64,000 nucleotides of DNA from Prevotellaceae bacterium UBA1746 (GTDB taxonomy: Bacteria > Bacteroidota > Bacteroidia > Bacteroidales > Bacteroidaceae): NCBI GenBank assembly GCA_905369775.1, contig CAJPJR010000004.1:20388-84387 (forward strand), given 5' to 3'. Numbering within the stretch: the stretch's first letter is position 1; each line of letters starts with the position of its first letter. This document shows, piece by piece, positions 37,657 through 49,344 of this stretch. Below the pieces are notes generated by a model. The model was not told the origin of the DNA, searched no databases, and saw nothing but the letters and a program-made list of their open reading frames with translations. Both the position numbers and the translations under genes were made by a program.

Positions 37657-38865
37657 CTAATACGCATAATTGTTAGGTGTATTTGAGCTTACCCAATCGT
37701 TACCATCGGAGTGTCCCATCTCTACCATATCTGGTAATTTCGGAAGTACCATGCCTTTCAAATCAATGAGAACGTAACTTCCGTCATTTCGTTGGGCGAT
37801 GGTGTGTTTCCCGTCGATTACTTTAAATTCTATGATTTCGGAATAGATTTCATCGCCCACTTGATTGCCCTCCAAGTCTATGATTTTGCATTGGCTTCTC
37901 CCGTTATCGTCGTCGAACGTGGCAATAAGCAGCCCGTCTCCGTCGAAACGGAGGTTGCTATATTGAGCGTGGATGAGTGTTTCTCCCTTCAGGTTCATCA
38001 ACCCGAAGCGTTTATCGACACAATAAGTGAAGTTCTCACCTTCTACGTCCATAATTTCACTTACAGGTCCACCTTCTAAAAGCTGGTTGCCTTTGCTGTC
38101 AAGAATGGTAGACACTATTTTCCCGTTGCGATTTTGCCAAGCAATGATTTTGTCACCGCCGTAGAACATACAGATGTAGTTGTCTCCCGACAGTTGGTTG
38201 ATTTCTTTTCCGTCCCTGTCAAGTACTCTTATTTTCGTGCCTTGCATTTCTCCTTTTTCATCACGAATAACTTTGCTGTATTGGGCCGGTATGGCGAGAA
38301 GCAATCCGTTTTCACGGAATATGTGGAGGAAGGTCGGTTCAATTAGGTGGCTGGGTTCAATTATGCAGTTACCCTCGCGATCAATCGCTCCGGTTAAACT
38401 GTCCGTTGTCTTGAAATATGCGATTCCGCAGTGGAACGCCGATACACTTTCTATGACTTTGTCGTTGATTTTGTCGAGTATTTTAATAGTTTTGCCGTCA
38501 GTGTCGATAATTTTGACTGGTTCGTTGGCTTCGGCCACCACGGCACGGCCGTTGTTGAAGGAAGAGGCAGAAGTGTATTCACCACCGATTTTCTCGGGCT
38601 TGGCTTCGGCTGTGTACATCTCCCAAAGGCCCTTGTCGTTGCGTACAAAGAATCGACCTTCGCGTGCAAGGGTGGGTTCGTTGTTGAACTCTTCTCTGAA
38701 CAATACCTTGCCGTCTGGAGAGATCATGCCCCATTGCCCGTCTTGAGTCTCACGGAAGGGGATGTATTCGACTTTGCTCCGACCGGAGCCACCCGAGCAG
38801 GAGTTGAGGGGCAGCAGTAAGATCACCGCAAATAGGGTGAGTGCCCATTGATAGAGGTTTTTCAT
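37657..38865 (-). CDS. WG-repeat lipoprotein
   Basis: A 402-residue lipoprotein (lipobox LPLNSC at about residues 18-23). Repeats of the WG type follow (GQWGMISPDGKVLF, GLWEMYTAEAK, KRFGLMNLKGETLI, GSYVLIDLKGMVLP), forming a beta-rich surface protein. WG-repeat proteins are common in Bacteroidota with no settled function. Codon use is visibly AT-richer than in neighbouring genes, which suggests a different history. It ends with adjacent stops TAG TGA, followed in frame by another ORF. Confidence 0.85.
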   Translation of the reverse strand: MKNLYQWALTLFAVILLLPLNSCSGGSGRSKVEYIPFRETQDGQWGMISPDGKVLFREEFNNEPTLAREGRFFVRNDKGLWEMYTAEAKPEKIGGEYTSASSFNNGRAVVAEANEPVKIIDTDGKTIKILDKINDKVIESVSAFHCGIAYFKTTDSLTGAIDREGNCIIEPSHLIEPTFLHIFRENGLLLAIPAQYSKVIRDEKGEMQGTKIRVLDRDGKEINQLSGDNYICMFYGGDKIIAWQNRNGKIVSTILDSKGNQLLEGGPVSEIMDVEGENFTYCVDKRFGLMNLKGETLIHAQYSNLRFDGDGLLIATFDDDNGRSQCKIIDLEGNQVGDEIYSEIIEFKVIDGKHTIAQRNDGSYVLIDLKGMVLPKLPDMVEMGHSDGNDWVSSNTPNNYAY

Positions 38866-38984
38866 GATAGAAATTGATGAGATGAAGACGAATGATTGGG
38901 GATCTGTCGGTTATATTTCGGAACTTGTAGCAGACAGAGGTGGATTTTATGTGTGCGTAGGTAGTTTATTTTCTTGGTATGTGG

Positions 38985-39016
38985 CGAAGGTAATAAAAAG
39001 GTGGAATATGGGCAAA
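38985..39016 (-). promoter_or_regulatory. Probable promoter of the WG-repeat gene
   Basis: Minus-strand TTTG, a 20-bp spacer and TACCTTCG (one mismatch in the -7 box). The leader would be about 110 nt. Confidence 0.55.
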
Positions 39017-39140
39017 AGATTTTCTTAGATTTTTGTCTATTAGGTGAGTGTTGTGCTAAATATGTGTGATGTGTCGATATGATTTTCCATGAATTTCTTG
39101 TTTAGCGGGAAGCAAGGTGAGGGGAATTCTGTATTTTCCT

Positions 39141-39200
39141 AAAAAATCCCCGGTAAAAACACAAAACACCCCGATTTTCTTCGGAAAATCGGGGTGTTTT
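39141..39200. repeat. 21-bp-period array merging with a terminator
   Basis: C/G-runs centred near 39149.5, 39170.5 and 39192.5, flanked by A- and T-runs. The last two form the glnN terminator hairpin. Confidence 0.5.
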
Positions 39201-39202
39201 TG
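39161..39202. terminator. Strong bidirectional terminator after glnN
   Basis: AAAACACCCCGATTTT pairs perfectly with AAAATCGGGGTGTTTT (16 bp) around a 6-nt loop; T-runs lie on both sides. Confidence 0.9.
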
Positions 39203-39265
39203 TTGCGCCGTGAGGAGAGGCGGTGCACCGTGTGGCACGGCGGGGAGAAAAGGCGCGCTTTTCGA

Positions 39266-41452
39266 TCAGCGGATGAAGAGGAGCTCGCGATATTTGGGGA
39301 GCGTCCACATTTCGTCCTCGACGATGAGTTCGAGTTTGTCGATGTGGTAGCGAATGGCGTGCAAGAAGGGCTCGACCTCGTCGTGGTAGGCCACGGAGAG
39401 GGCGCGGATGTCGGTGAGACGATTCACCTCTTTGCGCTTTTCCACCATCTCCTCAACGGCATTGACGATGAAATCGGTGTGGAGATTGATCTTTTCGATG
39501 AGCGTGACGTTGTAGGCGCTGAGTTGTGCGGCTTTCTCGGGCGGAAAGGCCGACATGATCTTGCTTACATTGTCGACCAGCACGCTTTGGTACTTGGTGG
39601 CGACGGGAATGATGTGGTTCATGCACAGATCACCCAAGACGCGGCTTTCGATCTGGATCTTTTTGTAGTAGATCTCGCGCTTGATCTCGTTGCGGGCGGC
39701 GAGTTCGTTGCGCGTCATGACGTGCATGCTTTCGAACATGCGCACGGAATCCTCGTCGGTGTAGCGGTCGTAGATGACCGGGCAGCTGGTTTCGCAGTCG
39801 AGGCCGCGGCGGGCGGCTTCGGCCTTCCACTCTTCGCTGTAGCCGTTGCCGTCGAAGTGGATGGGGCGGCAGGTGCGGATGTCGTCGCGCAGGGTGTTGA
39901 GGAGGGCTTCTTCGGTGCTTTGGCCGGCGGCAAGGAGGGCATCGACGCGCACCTTGAAGTCGGTGAGCGCTTCGGCCACGGCGGTGTTGAGCACAATGAG
40001 GGCGCTGGCGCAGTTGGCCGACGAGCCGACGGCGCGAAACTCGAAGCGGTTGCCGGTGAAGGCGAAGGGCGAGGTGCGGTTGCGGTCGGTATTGTCGATG
40101 AAGAGCTCGGGAATCTGCGGAATGTCGAGTTGCACGCCCTGTTTGCCCGCCATGGGAGCGAGCGGGTCGGCCGACTGTGCGACGCGGTCGAGGAGTTCGC
40201 TCACTTGCTTGCCCAAGAACGAGGAGATGATGGCGGGCGGGGCTTCGTGACCGCCGAGGCGGTGGGAGTTGCCCGCGCTCATGATGCTGGCTTTCAGCAG
40301 ACCGTTGTGGCGATAGACGCCCATGAGCGTGGCGACAATGAAGGTGAGGAAGCGAAGGGTGTCGCTTTTGGAGCGACCGGGGGCGTGAAGAATGACGCCG
40401 GTGTCGGTGCAGAGCGACCAGTTGCAGTGTTTGCCGCTGCCGTTGATGCCGGCGAAGGGTTTCTCGTGGAGTAGGCAGCGAAAGCCGTGTTTGCGCGCCA
40501 CTTTGCGCATGAGCGAGACGAGCAACATGTTGTGATCCACAGCCAAATTGCACTCTTCGTAGATGGGGGCGAGCTCAAACTGATTGGGAGCCACCTCATT
40601 GTGGCGCGTCTTGCAGGGAATACCGAGACGGAGGGCTTGAATTTCGAGATCGCGCATGAATTCGGCCACGCGCTCGGGGATGGCGCCGAAATAGTGGTCT
40701 TCCATCTGCTGATTCTTGGCGCTGTCGTGCCCCATGAGGGTGCGTCCGGTGAGCAAGAGGTCGGGGCGGGCGGCGTAGAGCCCTTCGTCCACGAGGAAGT
40801 ACTCCTGTTCCCAACCGAGGTTGGTGTGTACGTGCACGGGCTCGTCGTAGAAATAGGCGCAAACGGCTTCAGCGGCGTGGTTGACGGCGGCGATCGACTT
40901 TTTGAGCGGGGCTTTGTAGTCGAGGGCTTCGCCGGTGTAGCTGATGAAGACGGTGGGAATCATCAGCGTGTCGTCGATGATGAAGACGGGGCTGGCGGGA
41001 TCCCAAGCGGAGTAGCCGCGCGCCTCGAAAGTGGAGCGGATTCCGCCGTTGGGGAAGGAGGAGGCGTCGGGTTCCTGCTGGACAAGGAGCTTGCCGGCGA
41101 AGTCTTCGATCATGCCGCCCTTACCATCGTGCTCAACAAAGGCGTCGTGCTTTTCGGCGGTGCCTTCGGTGAGGGGTTGGAACCAGTGTGTATAATGCGT
41201 GACGCCCATCTCGACGGCCCACTGCTTCATGCCTTGGGCGATGGCATTGGCGGTGTGCATGTCGAGTGGGCGTCCGGTGTCGAGGGTCTCGGCATAGCGC
41301 CGATAAACGTCGAGCGGAAGATACTTTCGCATCTTGTCCTGGTTGAAAACATAGGTGGCATAGTACGCCGAAGGGCGTTCGGCCGGGGCGGTCACGGGGA
41401 CGGGGCGCTTCTTGAAGGCCTCTTCCACCACTTTGAAACGGAGTGTGCTCAT
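39266..41452 (-). CDS. glnN: Glutamine synthetase type III
   Basis: A 728-residue GSIII, the large dodecameric form typical of Bacteroidota. It makes glutamine from glutamate, ammonia and ATP. Diagnostic stretches are KPFAGINGSGKHCNWSLCTD, NRTSPFAFTGNRFEFRAVGS, RKHGFRCLLHEKPFAG and WEQEYFLVDEGLYAARPDLL. The start MSTLRFKVVEEAFKKRP at 41452 is the usual GSIII start; the upstream in-frame extension crosses the promoter. A single-gene unit bounded by its own promoter and a strong terminator, likely nitrogen-regulated. Confidence 0.97.
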   Translation of the reverse strand: MSTLRFKVVEEAFKKRPVPVTAPAERPSAYYATYVFNQDKMRKYLPLDVYRRYAETLDTGRPLDMHTANAIAQGMKQWAVEMGVTHYTHWFQPLTEGTAEKHDAFVEHDGKGGMIEDFAGKLLVQQEPDASSFPNGGIRSTFEARGYSAWDPASPVFIIDDTLMIPTVFISYTGEALDYKAPLKKSIAAVNHAAEAVCAYFYDEPVHVHTNLGWEQEYFLVDEGLYAARPDLLLTGRTLMGHDSAKNQQMEDHYFGAIPERVAEFMRDLEIQALRLGIPCKTRHNEVAPNQFELAPIYEECNLAVDHNMLLVSLMRKVARKHGFRCLLHEKPFAGINGSGKHCNWSLCTDTGVILHAPGRSKSDTLRFLTFIVATLMGVYRHNGLLKASIMSAGNSHRLGGHEAPPAIISSFLGKQVSELLDRVAQSADPLAPMAGKQGVQLDIPQIPELFIDNTDRNRTSPFAFTGNRFEFRAVGSSANCASALIVLNTAVAEALTDFKVRVDALLAAGQSTEEALLNTLRDDIRTCRPIHFDGNGYSEEWKAEAARRGLDCETSCPVIYDRYTDEDSVRMFESMHVMTRNELAARNEIKREIYYKKIQIESRVLGDLCMNHIIPVATKYQSVLVDNVSKIMSAFPPEKAAQLSAYNVTLIEKINLHTDFIVNAVEEMVEKRKEVNRLTDIRALSVAYHDEVEPFLHAIRYHIDKLELIVEDEMWTLPKYRELLFIR

Positions 41453-41537
41453 GTGAGTTGCCGGGGTGCCGCGTCGCGAGGGCGGGGCACGTTTGTGGAT
41501 TGGGGGGAAATGAATGGGTGTTGGCGTTAAGCCGGAG

Positions 41538-41545
41538 CAAAGGTA
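41538..41545 (-). promoter_or_regulatory. -7 element of glnN
   Basis: Minus-strand TACCTTTG, exact match, about 85 bp before the glnN ATG. The position of the -33 box is taken by the terminator hairpin of the upstream lolD gene. Confidence 0.6.
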
Positions 41546-41580
41546 CAAAAAAACACCGCCTCCGTTTGCAGAGTCGGTGT
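41546..41580 (-). terminator. Terminator of lolD abutting the glnN promoter
   Basis: On the minus strand ACACCG (41575-41580) pairs with CGGTGT (41553-41558) with partial inner pairing, followed by seven T that end exactly where the glnN -7 box begins. Confidence 0.6.
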
Positions 41581-41669
41581 GTTTTGTGGGGGATTTTTCG
41601 CCGCCGAGGGGCCCCGGGGGCGTTTTGCCCGGCACAATTGCGGTGCGGCGGGGGAGGGGGTGGTCGATT

Positions 41670-42329
41670 TCAGTCCACCACGCGGCCGTCGGCGAGGCGA
41701 ATGCAGCGATCGGTTTGGGCGGCAAATTTTTCGTCGTGGGTCACGATGACGAAGGTTTGGTTCAATTCGCGGCGCAGGCGGAAGAAGAGGGCTTGCAGTT
41801 CGGAGCGGTTGTGCGTGTCGAGCGAACCGGTGGGCTCATCGGCGAAGACAATGTCGGGACGGTTGGTGAGGGCGCGCGCAGCGGCCACGCGTTGTTGTTC
41901 GCCGCCCGAGAGTTCGGTGGGTTTGTGCTCGGCGCGCGCCGTGAGTCCCATGAACTCGAGCAGTTCGGCCGCACGGTTGGCGGCGGTGCGCTTGCTTTGT
42001 CCCGCAATGAGGGCCGGCAGCATCACATTCTCCAGGGCGGTGAACTCGGGCAAGAGTTGGTGGAACTGAAAGATGAAGCCGATGTGCTGATTTCTGAAGC
42101 GCGAGAGGGCGGCATCGCCCAGGCGCGTTACGTCGGTATCGGCCAAGGTGATGGAACCCTCGTCGGGGCGCAGCAAAGTGCCCATCACTTGGAGCAGGGT
42201 GGTCTTGCCGGCACCCGAAGCGCCGACGATGCTCACCATTTCGCCGCGGGCGATGTCGGTGTCGATGCCTTTGAGCACTTCGAGAGTGCCAAACGATTTG
42301 TGGATGTTGCGGATGGAGAGGATGGACAT
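41670..42329 (-). CDS. lolD: ABC transporter ATPase, LolD/MacB type
   Basis: A 219-residue ATPase with Walker [10 protein letters not shown] near residue 38, signature [15 protein letters not shown] and Walker [13 protein letters not shown] followed by the H-loop [24 protein letters not shown] is characteristic of the LolD branch, which powers lipoprotein release from the inner membrane. No LolC/E permease is adjacent; the upstream gene is a cation antiporter 55 bp away on the same strand. A MacB-like efflux role cannot be excluded. Confidence 0.88.
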   Translation of the reverse strand: MSILSIRNIHKSFGTLEVLKGIDTDIARGEMVSIVGASGAGKTTLLQVMGTLLRPDEGSITLADTDVTRLGDAALSRFRNQHIGFIFQFHQLLPEFTALENVMLPALIAGQSKRTAANRAAELLEFMGLTARAEHKPTELSGGEQQRVAAARALTNRPDIVFADEPTGSLDTHNRSELQALFFRLRRELNQTFVIVTHDEKFAAQTDRCIRLADGRVVD

Positions 42330-42384
42330 GGGGAGGAGTTTTGGGGAATGACGAAGGAGAGAGAAGAGGGCGGGGTGCTGCCGT

Positions 42385-44442
42385 TCAGCGGTCGGAGAGG
42401 GTGAGGGCGTTGCGCCCGTCGGCACTCGAAGACGAGGAGCCGAGCGCCGCGGGGACGATGAGCATCCAACTGCGGGCGGAGAAATAGCGTTCGAGCTGTC
42501 CGGGTATGTCCTCGAGGCGGCGGTGGTAGGACGGCATGCCGCGGCGGGCGAGCACAAACACGGCCATGTGGTCGGGACGGGTGCGGGCGGCCACGCCGGC
42601 CAAGCCTTCGGCGGGCGTGAACTTGTGGAAGTCGGCCGAGAGGCTCCGGCGTTCTGCCTGCCAAGCGCCCTCGACGGCGCGGAGTGTCCGCTCTTCGCCG
42701 TAGACCGATACGCGACAAGCGGTTTGTTCGGCCAGGGTGGCGATGCGCCGGCACCAGTGTTTCAATCCCGGATCGAACTCTCCGCGCGGCGGCACGATGA
42801 CATGCAGGCGCCGCAGGGAGTGGATGGGCACGAGCGGCCGGTAGATCAGAATTTGTTGGGAGGAAGAGGCGATGAGGTCGGTGGCAAATTTGCCGTAGAA
42901 GGTTTCGCCGATGTGTTTCTTGCTGTGGAGACCGATGAGAATGTCGGTGGCTTCGTGTTCGCCCGCGGTGTGTATGATGCCGGTCACGGCATTCACCGAA
43001 CGCCGGCAGTGGGTTTGCATGCGCACCCCCACGGTGGCGGCCATCTTGGCGGCGTAGTCCAGGCTGCGTTGCGCCTCGTTTCGCCGTTCGGCATCGTCAT
43101 CGAGCACCACACTCACCGCGGTGAGCTGCGCCGTCGGGCCGTGGCTGCGCAACATCAGGGCCATGTTGGTGAGCGGAATGAGCATGTGCGGGTTGCTCAG
43201 CGCCACAATGAGCGAATCCTTGTCGGCCGATGCGTCTTCTTGCGCCGCTTCGCCCGAGAGAACGAGCTTGCGCGCGGCGCGTTCGGTGAGGGTTGAGGCC
43301 ACAATGCACGAACCCAGAATCAGAAACATCGAAGCGTTGATGATCTCGTCGCCCAGCAGGTGAGTGCCGTCGGGGAGAATGATTTCGTAGCCCACAAGCG
43401 CGATGGCCAACGTGGCGGCCGCGCGCGCAGTAGAGAGGCCCGACACCAATTGGGCCTCGCCCGCGCTGAAACGCATGAGGCGAAGCGTGTGGGCGGCGAG
43501 GATTTTGCCCGCCGCGCCGGTGAGAATCATCACGCCGGCGGTGAGGAAAATGCCATAGTCCGCAGCCATGGCCTGCACATTGATGATCATGCCCACGCCA
43601 ATCAGGAAGTAGGGGATGAAAAGCGCGTTGCCCACAAATTCAATGTGGTTCATCAGCGGACCGGCGGGGGGAATTTCGCGGTTGAGCACCAGCCCCACCA
43701 AGAAAGCTCCCAAGATGCCTTCCATACCCACCCATTCCATCAGGCCGGCACCGAGGAAAACGAGTGTCAACACGAAGATATATTGCACCACATTGTCCTC
43801 GAAACGGCGGAAAAAGCGGCGGCAAATCCACGGAAATACCACGACGATGCCCACACTCAGCCCCACCAATCGCGCGCCGAGCAGGAGAAAGTTGAAACCC
43901 TCCCCGACCGGTTTGTAAGCGCCCCCCACAATGGCCAGCACCAAGAGGGTTAGCACATTGGTAATAATGGTGGCGCCCACGGCAATGCCCACCGATCGGT
44001 GTTTGGAAAGGCCCCATCGCATCACCACAGGGTAGGTCAGCAGCGTATGTGCCGCGTACATCGACGCCACCAGCAGACCTGCCGGCCAACTCATGCCGAG
44101 CCCCCACACATTCACCCCCAGGCCGAGGGCAAAAGGCAGCGCAAACGAGATGAGACCAAAGGCGAGGGCCACATAACGGTGGCGCATCACGTCCGTTAGG
44201 TTCATGCTAAGCGACGCCATGAACATGATATAATAGAGTCCCACCTTACCGAAGATCTCAAAACTGGCGTCGCGGTTGAGCAAGTGCACGCCGTGCGGAC
44301 CAATCACCACACCTACCACAATTAAACCCACAATCGAGGGCACACGAAGCCGTTCGAGGAGCATGGGTGTGAAGAGAATCACACCCAACACCACGAAGAA
44401 GATCCAAGTTGGGTCGGTGATGGGAAGCGGAATAAACGACAT
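42385..44442 (-). CDS. CPA2-type Na+(K+)/H+ antiporter with universal-stress-like C-terminal domains
   Basis: A 685-residue protein. Residues 1-400 hold about 12 membrane helices of a cation/proton exchanger ([60 protein letters not shown]). Residues 420-685 are soluble and read as two universal-stress-like domains ([20 protein letters not shown], then [18 protein letters not shown] with [12 protein letters not shown]), probably regulatory. The start [11 protein letters not shown] lies just downstream of a divergent promoter region shared with asd. It exchanges cations for protons at the inner membrane. Confidence 0.88.
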   Translation of the reverse strand: MSFIPLPITDPTWIFFVVLGVILFTPMLLERLRVPSIVGLIVVGVVIGPHGVHLLNRDASFEIFGKVGLYYIMFMASLSMNLTDVMRHRYVALAFGLISFALPFALGLGVNVWGLGMSWPAGLLVASMYAAHTLLTYPVVMRWGLSKHRSVGIAVGATIITNVLTLLVLAIVGGAYKPVGEGFNFLLLGARLVGLSVGIVVVFPWICRRFFRRFEDNVVQYIFVLTLVFLGAGLMEWVGMEGILGAFLVGLVLNREIPPAGPLMNHIEFVGNALFIPYFLIGVGMIINVQAMAADYGIFLTAGVMILTGAAGKILAAHTLRLMRFSAGEAQLVSGLSTARAAATLAIALVGYEIILPDGTHLLGDEIINASMFLILGSCIVASTLTERAARKLVLSGEAAQEDASADKDSLIVALSNPHMLIPLTNMALMLRSHGPTAQLTAVSVVLDDDAERRNEAQRSLDYAAKMAATVGVRMQTHCRRSVNAVTGIIHTAGEHEATDILIGLHSKKHIGETFYGKFATDLIASSSQQILIYRPLVPIHSLRRLHVIVPPRGEFDPGLKHWCRRIATLAEQTACRVSVYGEERTLRAVEGAWQAERRSLSADFHKFTPAEGLAGVAARTRPDHMAVFVLARRGMPSYHRRLEDIPGQLERYFSARSWMLIVPAALGSSSSSADGRNALTLSDR

Positions 44443-44482
44443 ATGCACTGCACAATGGCCCGAAATCGGGACGTTGGAGCGG

Positions 44483-44490
44483 CAAAGTAA
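44483..44490 (-). promoter_or_regulatory. Candidate -7 element of the antiporter gene
   Basis: Minus-strand TTACTTTG, one mismatch to TAnnTTTG, about 40 bp before the ATG. Confidence 0.4.
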
Positions 44491-44533
44491 CAAAAAAAAT
44501 GGCATACCGCGCGCGAAATACGGGATTTATCGA

Positions 44534-44541
44534 TACTTTTG
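44534..44541 (+). promoter_or_regulatory. -7 element of asd
   Basis: TACTTTTG, exact consensus, 90 bp before the ATG; divergent from the antiporter promoter. Confidence 0.5.
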
Positions 44542-44631
44542 CAGATAGTATTTCTACAAAAAACTCCCGACCCGATCGCCTTTGCCCCGTGCCGCGGCGC
44601 ATCGAGCCGGCGAAAATTATTTTTCCATCCT

Positions 44632-45648
44632 ATGAACGTAGCCATTGTAGGCGCCAGCGGTGCCGTGGGCCAAGAGTTTCTCCGCGTACTGGCCGAACGC
44701 AAGTTTCCCATCGACGAACTTCGACTCTTCGGTTCGAAACGTAGTGCCGGCAAAGTCTATCGTTTCGGCGATCGCGACGTAACAGTGCGCGAACTGCGCC
44801 ACGACACCGACGATTTTCGCGGCATCGACATCGCCTTCACCAGCGCCGGCGCCGGCATCTCGCGCGAGTTTGCGGCCGACATCACCCGTTTCGGCGCCGT
44901 GATGATCGACAATACCAGCGCCTTCCGCATGGATGAGGACGTGCCCCTCGTGGTGCCCGAGTGCAACGCCGCAGATGCCCTCAACCGCCCCCGTGGCATC
45001 ATTGCCAACCCCAATTGCACCACGATTATGATGGTGGTGGCGCTCCAAGCCATCGAGCAACTGAGCCACATCCGCCGTGTGCACGTGGCCAGTTACCAAG
45101 CAGCCTCCGGCGCAGGCCAAGCTGCCATGGACGAACTCGAGGCGCAGCACCGCGCACTCGCGGCCGGCGAAAAGCCCCACGTTGAGAAATTCGCCTATCA
45201 GCTGGCTTACAACGTCATTCCCCAGATCGACGTCTTCACCGACAACGGATATACGAAGGAAGAGATGAAGATGTACAACGAAACGCGCAAGATCATGCAC
45301 TCCGACATCGAAGTGAGCGCCACTTGCGTCCGCGTTCCGGTGATGCGCAGCCACTCCGAAGCCATTTGGGTGGAGACCGAGCGCCCCCTCTCCGTCGAAG
45401 AGGTGAGCCGCGCCGTGTCGGACGGCGAAGGCCTCACGTTGCGCGACAATCCCGCCGAGCGCGAATATCCCATGCCCCTCTTCCTGGCCGGTTGCGACGA
45501 TGTTTACGTCGGCCGCATCCGCAAAGACCTCGCCAACCCCAACGGCATGACCTTCTGGCTGGTGAGCGACCAAATCAAGAAGGGAGCTGCGCTCAACGCC
45601 GTGCAGATTGCCGAGTGGCTTATCGCCCACAACGGCCTGAAAGCCTAA
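44632..45648 (+). CDS. asd: Aspartate-semialdehyde dehydrogenase
   Basis: A 338-residue enzyme reducing aspartyl phosphate to aspartate semialdehyde with NADPH, feeding lysine/diaminopimelate, threonine and methionine synthesis. It has the N-terminal nucleotide-binding loop [18 protein letters not shown], the catalytic Cys in [13 protein letters not shown] (about residue 126), the [15 protein letters not shown] block and the active-site His region [16 protein letters not shown]. The length is typical. It is a single gene closed by a strong terminator. Confidence 0.97.
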   Translation: MNVAIVGASGAVGQEFLRVLAERKFPIDELRLFGSKRSAGKVYRFGDRDVTVRELRHDTDDFRGIDIAFTSAGAGISREFAADITRFGAVMIDNTSAFRMDEDVPLVVPECNAADALNRPRGIIANPNCTTIMMVVALQAIEQLSHIRRVHVASYQAASGAGQAAMDELEAQHRALAAGEKPHVEKFAYQLAYNVIPQIDVFTDNGYTKEEMKMYNETRKIMHSDIEVSATCVRVPVMRSHSEAIWVETERPLSVEEVSRAVSDGEGLTLRDNPAEREYPMPLFLAGCDDVYVGRIRKDLANPNGMTFWLVSDQIKKGAALNAVQIAEWLIAHNGLKA

Positions 45649-45727
45649 GGCTCGCCGCACCTCATGCCCTATGGCGCTGTCGCGCACCGCAATGTGCCGC
45701 GACAGCGCGCCCCGTTCCCACTCCGCC

Positions 45728-45785
45728 AACGGCCAAACCGCCGACAGACACCCCGTGTGTTCGTCGGCGGTTTGGCCGTTTTTTG
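45728..45785 (+). terminator. Strong terminator of asd
   Basis: An 18-bp perfect stem (45728-45745 with 45763-45780) followed by T-run. Confidence 0.93.
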
Positions 45786-45854
45786 TGCCGGTTCGTCCCA
45801 TCGAGGGGCAAACTTCATGAGGTATTGCTTTGAAATTGGGAGCAAAAGAGAAAT

Positions 45855-46202
45855 TTAGGCTCCCTCTTTCGGGAGTTCCGAGAGTTTGTCGCCTGGAATG
45901 TAATAGTTTTTCCCGAAGTAAACGCCTTTGTCTGATCGCGCTTCGCAGTAGTACAATCCATTCTCCGTGAGTCCTGTTACGGTTACCGAAGTTTTCAATT
46001 CTTCGCAGTAGAGTTTTTCGCCGGGCCGGTAGATGCGTTTTCCTTTAGCGAGACTATATTCACCCAAGCGGTGGATGCGTTTGAGTTTCTCGAACTCCTT
46101 CCGCAAGAAATGCAGGTCGATGGCCATGCGCACGAAGAGATAAAAAGCGATGATTCCTAGGATGTAGCCAAGGAAGCTGAAGATAATGAGTAAACCTTCC
46201 AT
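45855..46202 (-). CDS. Small membrane-anchored protein of unknown function
   Basis: A 115-residue protein starting MEGLLIIFSFLGYILGIIAF, so the first 28 residues form one membrane helix. A short basic coiled segment follows (DLHFLRKEFEKLKRIHR), then a small beta domain (RIYRPGEKLYCEELKTSVTV, GVYFGKNYYIPGDKL). I do not recognise the family. The gene is AT-richer than its neighbours. It is monocistronic with a consensus -7 box upstream. Confidence 0.72.
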   Translation of the reverse strand: MEGLLIIFSFLGYILGIIAFYLFVRMAIDLHFLRKEFEKLKRIHRLGEYSLAKGKRIYRPGEKLYCEELKTSVTVTGLTENGLYYCEARSDKGVYFGKNYYIPGDKLSELPKEGA

Positions 46203-46274
46203 AATACTGTTTTTTTGATGAGAATGATAAACTGACACTGCGTGTAGTATTGCCGGCTGTGTGAATTTATTTTG

Positions 46275-46282
46275 CAAATATA
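46275..46282 (-). promoter_or_regulatory. -7 element of the 45855 gene
   Basis: Minus-strand TATATTTG, exact consensus, about 75 bp before the ATG at 46202. Confidence 0.55.
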
Positions 46283-49052
<2,770 letters not shown>

Positions 49053-49103
49053 GCCCTTGCCCGCCGCTTTGTCCCGGCGCTTGCCGGACTCTCGTCGGCA
49101 ACA

Positions 49104-49172
49104 CCCCCGCTGTGGGCAAAAAGCTTCGCGATTTTCACACAAAGCCCCCGCGTTTCCGTCGAAACACGGGGG
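49104..49172 (+). repeat. 21-bp-period C/G-run array after the GH97 gene
   Basis: Runs centred near 49106, 49126 (weak), 49147 and 49170, with A- and T-runs between them. The last two form the terminator hairpin. Less regular than the promoter-adjacent arrays. Confidence 0.4.
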
Positions 49173-49179
49173 CTTTTTT
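49141..49179 (+). terminator. Terminator of the GH97 gene
   Basis: AAAGCCCCCGCGTTT pairs with AAACACGGGGGCTTT with one mismatch; six T follow. Confidence 0.85.
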
Positions 49180-49252
49180 GCGCCTTCCGGGCCGTCGAAG
49201 AGCGAAAAAAGCCCTTTTTCACGCAGCGAAATGCGATATTTCGGCAATCTGC

Positions 49253-49283
49253 TTGATCTTTGTCGAAAATAACGCTAACTTTG
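49253..49283 (+). promoter_or_regulatory. Promoter of the 49345 gene
   Basis: TTG, a 20-bp spacer and TAACTTTG; leader about 55 nt. Confidence 0.65.
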
Positions 49284-49344
49284 CCGTGCGACGATCCGTC
49301 GCCGAACGAAACAACAGTGTAAAAACTTCCCCATCACACCCGAT

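Noticed and set aside
37657..37780. Frame starting ATG CGT ATT at the end of the WG gene as the start of the downstream ORF
   Set aside because: It is in a different frame, gives only about 46 codons and would need a frameshift to join the downstream protein-like sequence.
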